Source: Cornus controversa (Eukaryota; Streptophyta; Magnoliopsida; Cornales; Cornaceae). From it: a stretch of 64,000 bases of DNA. Of this stretch, positions 58,400 through 64,000 are shown piece by piece. Positions within the stretch are counted from its first letter, which is position 1, and each line of letters begins with the position of its first letter. The position numbers and the translations under genes were made by a program. Location: assembly GCA_026545225.1 (NCBI GenBank), contig CM048845.1:16523001-16587000 (forward strand), written 5' to 3'. Under the pieces are notes generated by a model, which saw nothing but the letters and a program-made list of their open reading frames with translations, was not told where the DNA came from and did no database searches.

Positions 58400-59609
58400 T
58401 GATTGAGCATCGGGATTCAAGTTCGCCTGGCGCATCAATGCACGCAACATCCTCCTCATCTCTAGCTGATCCTGGCGAGTCTCACGAAAGTGATCCACCA
58501 TCTCGGTCCGTATAGCTCCAAACTGTGTGAAAACCTCAGTCTGTTAGGTGCCAAACTGGGCAGTCAACCCAGTAATATGCCCCTTTAAATAATGATAATC
58601 ATGTCCACCAGCTTGTGCATGTATATTCTCTTCTTCTGCTTCCATCTCCTCTGGATCTTCCACCGGTGGTGGTATATCTACAACTTCCCCTCCCTGAGCC
58701 AATCGAGATACTTCACCTGGAGCAGCTATGACTCTTTAATGCATATGAGATCGGCTCACATTCCAGTCATGTGTGCTATAGTGAATATCTCGTGGAAAAG
58801 CAAGCTCGTTCTCACCTACTGCATATCCCTGTGCAATGAGTAACTGATGAATGATAGTAGGGAATGGGAAACTCCCAGTCACTTGCACTATCCGGTGCCT
58901 TGGCCAAAACCTTGGAATAGAAATTTTTAATTTGGTCCCAGACAATATGTGGGAATGATAGTCAATGCCCAAAATGTATGGAATATAAAGCTCGAAGGAA
59001 CTCTTGATGCCTCTCGATTTTATTTCCAATGGGGCATATATTCTTGTACAAAATAGCATCAAGGAACCATAAATGACTCGACATAGAAGTCTTTGAAGCT
59101 GCGTTACGCTTTGGCCCAGAGAATTGGTTAGCACACAGACGTGCAACCAAATTACCCACCGACAAATCATCGGGTAAAGGAGTGTAGATATTGGTCAAAT
59201 CAGCCTGACATTCATGAGGACAGCCCATAGCAATAGCAATCGAAGACATATTAACCTAAACTCGTGTTCCATCCACCGAAAAAATAAGCACACCCCGCTC
59301 ATCAGGTTTTGGCATTAAGTTCTGATAAAAGACTTTGACGAGCCTCGGGTAGATAGTAGTAGATAATGGAACAAAAATCGAAGCCGACCAACGATGACGG
59401 ATGTTAAAAATCCCCCATCGTGTCTCAAGAAACATAGCATATAGTTCAGCAATGTCAAACATCGCTTCAAAATTCAAGGCTCTTGGATGCCATCTCTAAT
59501 GAATTCTATCTCGATGAGATCTTGAGGAAACGGATGTTGGATCATGTCTTGCTCGATGAGGATTGCTCGAGCTTGAAGCACCTTGGTGAATTGCTCTCTT
59601 TGGTGCCAT
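58400..59609 (-). pseudogene. Third ORF of F
   Basis: It is collinear with E and B: MNFEAMFDIAELYAMF, STTIYPRLVKVFYQNL, DMSSIAIAMGCPHEC, LPDDLSVGNLVARL, KRNAASKTSM, LWFLDAILYKN and IERHQEFLRALYSIHFGH. An acidic tail follows. Function unknown. It is broken in a few places. Confidence 0.8.
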
Positions 59610-60500
59610 AGAAATAGAAAAAGCTTGTTGAGGAAATAAATCAAACACTTGGCGTGCACAATAAATGTTTCTCCTTCAACCTCTTCTTTCGGCAATTTTT
59701 CCACCTCAAATTGAACAATTCAATCCACCAATTATGTCCCCCAAACTTGGTTTTCAAAAGCCCTCAAAAAGATTGGCACAATTTTGCAAAATAAAAACTC
59801 TACTTACTTTGATGAATAACTTGAGAAAGTAAGAGTTTTCTTGAGAACTAGTGATGATTAATCCAATTTTGATGTTGATGTTGAGGATGATCAATGATAA
59901 ATACTTGTAAGAGAATCACCAATTGAAGAAAATATATTCCCGATTGATGTAGGAGTCAAATTGGATCACAAAGTCTTTAAATAAACAAGTAGTAGCAAGT
60001 AGATAAGAGATGGGGGTTATTTATAACCCAAAAAAAATTAGCCAGCCCATATTGGGCTTGGGCGATTGATCCCCCTTGGATGGGGCGATCGATCGCCCCC
60101 CTGCTGGTGGGATCAACTTGAAAAAATCAAGGGGCGATCAATTGGCCCCCTAAATGGGCGATCGATCCCCCTTTTGTTGGTCTGTTTGGTGTCTATTGCC
60201 AAGGGTCCGCTGAGAAATGTATTTTTGGAGTCTCTTTCACCCAAGGTCAACCGAGAGCTCATTTTTTTCACTCGTTTTGAGTCCAAAGACCTTGGTACAC
60301 CACTTGGCATTTTCCGGAAGCAACTTATACATCAAAAACTCAAAGAAAACACATCAAAACGCAACTAAAATTGAAAGAAAGATTAAGAAAACTTAAACTA
60401 AAAATTAAAATCAAAGAAAACTAAAGAAATTAAAGGATAGAAATACATACAAATCCTACAATTTAACGTCTGTAGGTGACGATTGACTCTCCGAAGGGTT
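59610..60500 (-). other. Linker of F with palindrome array
   Basis: No gene. GGGGCGATCGATCGCCCC-type palindromes lie at about 60058-60172, with degraded GTCGACC-like units up to 60260. It aligns closely with E 39743-40631. Confidence 0.75.
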
Positions 60501-61885
60501 TAAGTCGGATAGACGGGATCCGTCAAGTTGACGGACTCCACATCTCTTTTTGGCACAAATCCTTCTACACAATGCTTCAACCTTTGCCCATTAAATTTGT
60601 CATAAAAAATTCCAAACAATTGTTCATCTGGAAATGAGTCGCCAATAGGTAATGCATCGAACACAGGCTCAAACATAATCCGGGATAAATGATATGCAAC
60701 TACATTCTCTGTCCCCTTTTTGTCTTTTATCTCCAAATTGAATTCTTGTAACAATAAAATTCATCGAATAAGGCACGGTTTGGTTTCCTTCTTAGCGAAT
60801 AAGTGTCTCAATGCCGCATGATCAGAGTAGACAACCACCTTGAACCCCAATAAATAGGAACGAAACTTGTCTAGAGCAAATACTACAGGTAGAAGCTCTT
60901 TCTCTGTGGTTATATAATTGAGTTGGGCATCAGAGAGAGTCTTACTAGCATAATAGATAACATATGGTCGTTTCTTTTCTCTTTGTCCCAACACTGCTCC
61001 CACTGCATAATCAGAGGCATCACACATGATTTCAAAAGGTAGAGCCCATTTTGGAGATTGCATGATTGGTGCAGAGGATAATAAAGACCGAAGCTTCTCC
61101 AAAGCTTGCACAAACTCTTCATCAAAGGAAAAGAAAACATCTTTAGATAACAAGTGGCACAAAGGTTGAGCAATTTTACTGATATCCTTGATGAATCTTC
61201 TATAGAATCCAGCATGGCTTAAGAAAGAGCGAACTTGCTTCACCGAAGTTAGAGCAGGCCGAGTAGCAATCAGGTCGATCTTTGTTTTATCAACTTCAAT
61301 GCCTCTCTCTGAAACAATATGGCCCAACACAATACCCTCCTTCACCATAAATAGCAACTTGATTATAACCGGAGTAGCCATCCAGGAAATAATAGTAGCT
61401 CTCACTTCTTACTTCTCAAGAATTTGATCAATGAATGGAAGAGGGAAGTGATCCTTCCTTGTCATGGAGTTAAGTTTTCTGTAGTCAATGTAAACACGCC
61501 AACCCGTGGTAGTGCGTTGTGGAATGAGTTTTCCCACTGAATTGGGAACAATAGTATGGACAGACTTCTTAGGAATGACTTGAGTCACGCTTACCTATGT
61601 GCTGTCAAAAATTGGATAGATGATACCTCCATCAAGTAACTTGACCTCCTCTTTCTTCACCACCTCTTTCATATTGGGATTCAATCACCTCTATGCTTCT
61701 CTAGATGGATTGCTTCCTTCCTCCAAATAAATTTTATGCATACAAATCGAAGGATCAATTCCCTTGAGGTCTGCTACACTCCACCCAATTATTTCACGAT
61801 GTTGGTACATGACCTCCACTAAACATGCTTCTTGAGTTTCTGTTAGATCAGAGGCAATGATAACCGAAAGAGTTCTATGGGCACT
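60501..61885 (-). pseudogene. pol: RT, RNase H and pol tail of F, no integrase seen
   Basis: It contains [82 protein letters not shown] and then EQLFGIF running into NGQRLKHCVEGF and VNLTDPVYPT. No HHCC or DDE motif is present. RT N-terminal sequence is recognisable up to 61885, where G begins. Confidence 0.88.
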
Positions 61886-62489
61886 TGATCAGCGTTGAAT
61901 GTTACGCATTCTAGCCTCTTAACTTGCATATTTTATTCTCTTAGGGATAGATTATTTTGTGATTTTACTTCGTTTTAGTGTTTTCTGTATTTTCAAGGCC
62001 TTAATAATTATTTCAGTTAAAACAATGATTTTGGGCTTTTAAAGATGACATGCAAGAGGGTTAGATGAAGCCTACATCAAAGAGATCCATTCAAATATAT
62101 ATTTCAACTCAAATCAGCCCAAGGAAGAGGTCCAAGAGAATTATAGCTGCTTAAGAAGGTTACTAGCCTGAAGCCCAATTCTGTGCATAATACAATCTTA
62201 ATCCCATTTTGGAAAACGGACCAGAAGTATTATTTTTGAGCCTCAAATCTACTTCACACTTTTGTATTTCACGAAAATTCTGTGGATCGAACTTCTAGTG
62301 GGTCAAAACTTGGGCCGAACATCAGCAGAAAAAACCCACCTGATTAGTGTTACGGGAAAACCTAATTAATTCCTAATTGGATTAGGACTTTGGTGTATTC
62401 TCTTGGGCAATAAAGTGGTGAATGGAAGGCTGTTTGAGAGAGATTAGAGAGCTTAGAGAGCCTTTTGTCAGATTTGAAGACATACTTTA
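61886..62489 (+). repeat. LTR portion of G
   Basis: It is collinear with the first 600 bp of the B LTR (6152 onward) and of D's LTR. Confidence 0.88.
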
Positions 62490-63701
62490 AAATTGCCTCT
62501 GATCTGACAGAAACTCAAGAGAATCGCTTAGTAGAGGTCTTATATCAACATCGTGAAGCAATTGGGTGGAGCGTCGCTTATCTTAAGGGCATTGATCCCT
62601 CGATCTGCATGGACAAAATCCATCTGGAAGAAGGATGTAAGCCATCTAGAGAGTCACAGAGGCGACTGAACCCTAACATGAAGGAGGTAGTAAAGAAAGA
62701 GGTTATCAAGTTACTTGATGCAGAGGTGTATGATGGCCATCTTCTCTGACATGGTGGAAAAATTATTGGAGGTCTTCATAGATGACTTCTCTATTTTTGG
62801 ATCATCTTTTGAATACTACCTGAGCAATTTATCACTTGTGCTTCAGAGGTGCCGAGACCAGAATTTGGTCCTTAGTTGGGAGAAGAGTCATTTCATGGTG
62901 AAGGAGGGTATTGATCTAATTTCTACTCTGCCTCTTCCGACTATAGTGAAGCAAGTCCATTCTTTCTTAGGCTATGCCAGGTTCTATAGAAGATTCATCA
63001 AAGACGTTAGTAAAATTGCTCGACCTTTGTGTCATCTGTTGTCTAAAGATGTTCCCTTTTCCTTTGATGAAGAGTAAGTGTAAGCCTTCGAGAAGCTTTG
63101 GTCTTTACTATCATTTGCACCAATCATGTAATCTCCAAAATGGGCATTACCTTTTGAGATTATGTGTGATGCTTCTGACTACGTAGTAGGAGTGGTATTG
63201 GGGCAAAGAAAAGACAAGCAGCCTTATGTCATCTACTATGCTAGTAAGACTCTTTTTGAAGCTCAACTTAATTGCTCAACTTAATTATACCACCACAGAT
63301 AAAGAGCTTCTAGCTATTGTATTCGCCTTGGACAAGTTTCGTTCTTATCTATTAGGGTCTAAGGTAATTGTCTACTCTGATCATGCGGTATTGAGGCACT
63401 TATTGGCAAAGAAAGAAACCAAACCATGCTTTATTCGATGGATTCTGTTGCTGCTAAAATTTAATTTGGAGATAAAAGACAAAAAAGGGACAGAGAATGT
63501 AGTTGCGGACCATTTATCTCGGATTGTATCAGATTCCAAGTTTGATGCATTACCTATTCGCGACTCATTTCTGGATGAGCAATTGTTTGGGGTTTTCGAG
63601 GAATCATTCAAGGGCAAAGATTAAAATATTGTGTGGAAGGAGTTGTACAGACTAGAGATGTGGAGTCCGTCGACTTGACGGATCCTGTCTATCTTACTTG
63701 A
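62490..63701 (+). pseudogene. pol: RT, RNase H and pol tail of G, no integrase seen
   Basis: It contains [117 protein letters not shown] and [17 protein letters not shown]. The sequence then reaches [11 protein letters not shown] and VDLTDPVYLT. No integrase domain lies between. It is broken in several places. Confidence 0.88.
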
Positions 63702-64000
63702 TCCTTTCGATGAGATGATCGTCGCCTACGAATGTTAATTGTAGGGGTTATATGTATTTCTAACTTTTAGTTTCTTTATTTTTCTTTTCTTTCAATTGTT
63801 AGTTCATGTTTTTTACTTTTTATTTCAATTTTAGTTGCGTTTTAATGTGTTTTCTTTGAGTTTTTGATGTTTTAGTTGCTTCCGAGGGATGTCAAAAAGT
63901 GTATCGGGTTATTCGGGTCCAAAATGGGTGAAAAAGTGAGGTCTCAATTGACCTTGGGTGATTACTAGGCCAAAAATATGCTTCCCGATCGACTCTTGGC
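63702..64000 (+). other. Start of linker in G
   Basis: T-rich DNA, then the first GTCGA-type units (near 63947 and 63986) of the family 1 palindrome region. It is cut by the window end. No gene. Confidence 0.7.

Larger units (their letters stand above)
56793..61885 (-). mobile_element. Element F: Athila family 1, minus strand, interrupted by G
   Basis: Reading right to left, the order is RT-RNase H-pol tail (60501-61885), palindrome linker, third ORF, 3' non-coding block, polypurine tract and the LTR shared with E. No integrase is seen. Its gag and 5' LTR are not in the window. They may lie beyond G, which starts at 61886 inside F's pol. It is broken in several places. Confidence 0.87.
61886..64000 (+). 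mobile_element. Element G: Athila family 1, plus strand, runs off the window
   Basis: It begins TGATCAGCGTTGAATG, a family 1 LTR start, inside F's pol. Only about 600 bp of LTR sequence (61886-62489) precedes RT-RNase H and the pol tail, so there is no gag, protease or full LTR. Integrase is not seen. The palindrome linker begins near 63890. The right end and the second target duplication (expected GCACT) lie outside the window. Confidence 0.87.

Noticed and set aside
1-64000. Host genes
   Set aside because: Every long frame with recognisable motifs belongs to an LTR element. No intron-exon gene, tRNA or rRNA signature was found.

Overview
This 64 kb window is plant nuclear heterochromatin built almost entirely of nested LTR retrotransposons. 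I found no host gene, tRNA, rRNA or CRISPR array. The plant assignment rests on Athila-type Ty3/gypsy elements, which have a tRNA-Asp primer site, a DLGAS protease and a third ORF between pol and the 3' LTR, and on a Tekay/Del-like chromovirus. Athila elements gather in pericentromeric DNA in several angiosperms. The species cannot be named from this sequence.

Left half. A decayed chromovirus (A, about 179-6151) is cut at 6151 by Athila element B (6152-37416, TSD ATATT). Element C (7193-27306, TSD GAGTA) lies inside B's 5' LTR. Element D (11394-18901, minus strand, TSD ACCAC) lies inside C. D's two 1434-bp LTRs match at every position compared by eye; C's differ by about 2% and B's by about 5%. 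The age order D < C < B agrees with the nesting.

Right half. A short Ty1/copia fragment (37422-37593) and a plus-strand Athila gag-PR fragment (37594-38491) lead into two minus-strand Athila copies, E and F, which share one LTR (45041-46349 plus 56608-56792). Element H (46350-56602, TSD GTAGG) is inserted in that shared LTR. Element G (61886 to beyond the window) is inserted in F.

Two Athila families are present. Family 1 (B, D, E, F, G and the 37594 fragment) has LTRs ending ACACGAATCA. Family 2 (C, H) has LTRs ending GCCACATCA. Only C carries a recognisable Athila integrase. The family 1 copies that keep pol have PR, RT and RNase H but no integrase domain. D is gag only, and H is gag-PR with a pol tail plus the third ORF. 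All the Athila copies look dependent on proteins made elsewhere, or dead.

The most notable signal is non-coding. The polypurine tract AAGTTTGGGGGTG recurs inside elements of both families, and its main copies sit just downstream of a short hairpin. Paired stem bases differ between elements while pairing is kept, which suggests a conserved plus-strand priming or RNA module. A block of about 200 bp near the 3' end, and palindrome arrays specific to each family between pol and the third ORF, are further structures that the coding parts do not explain.
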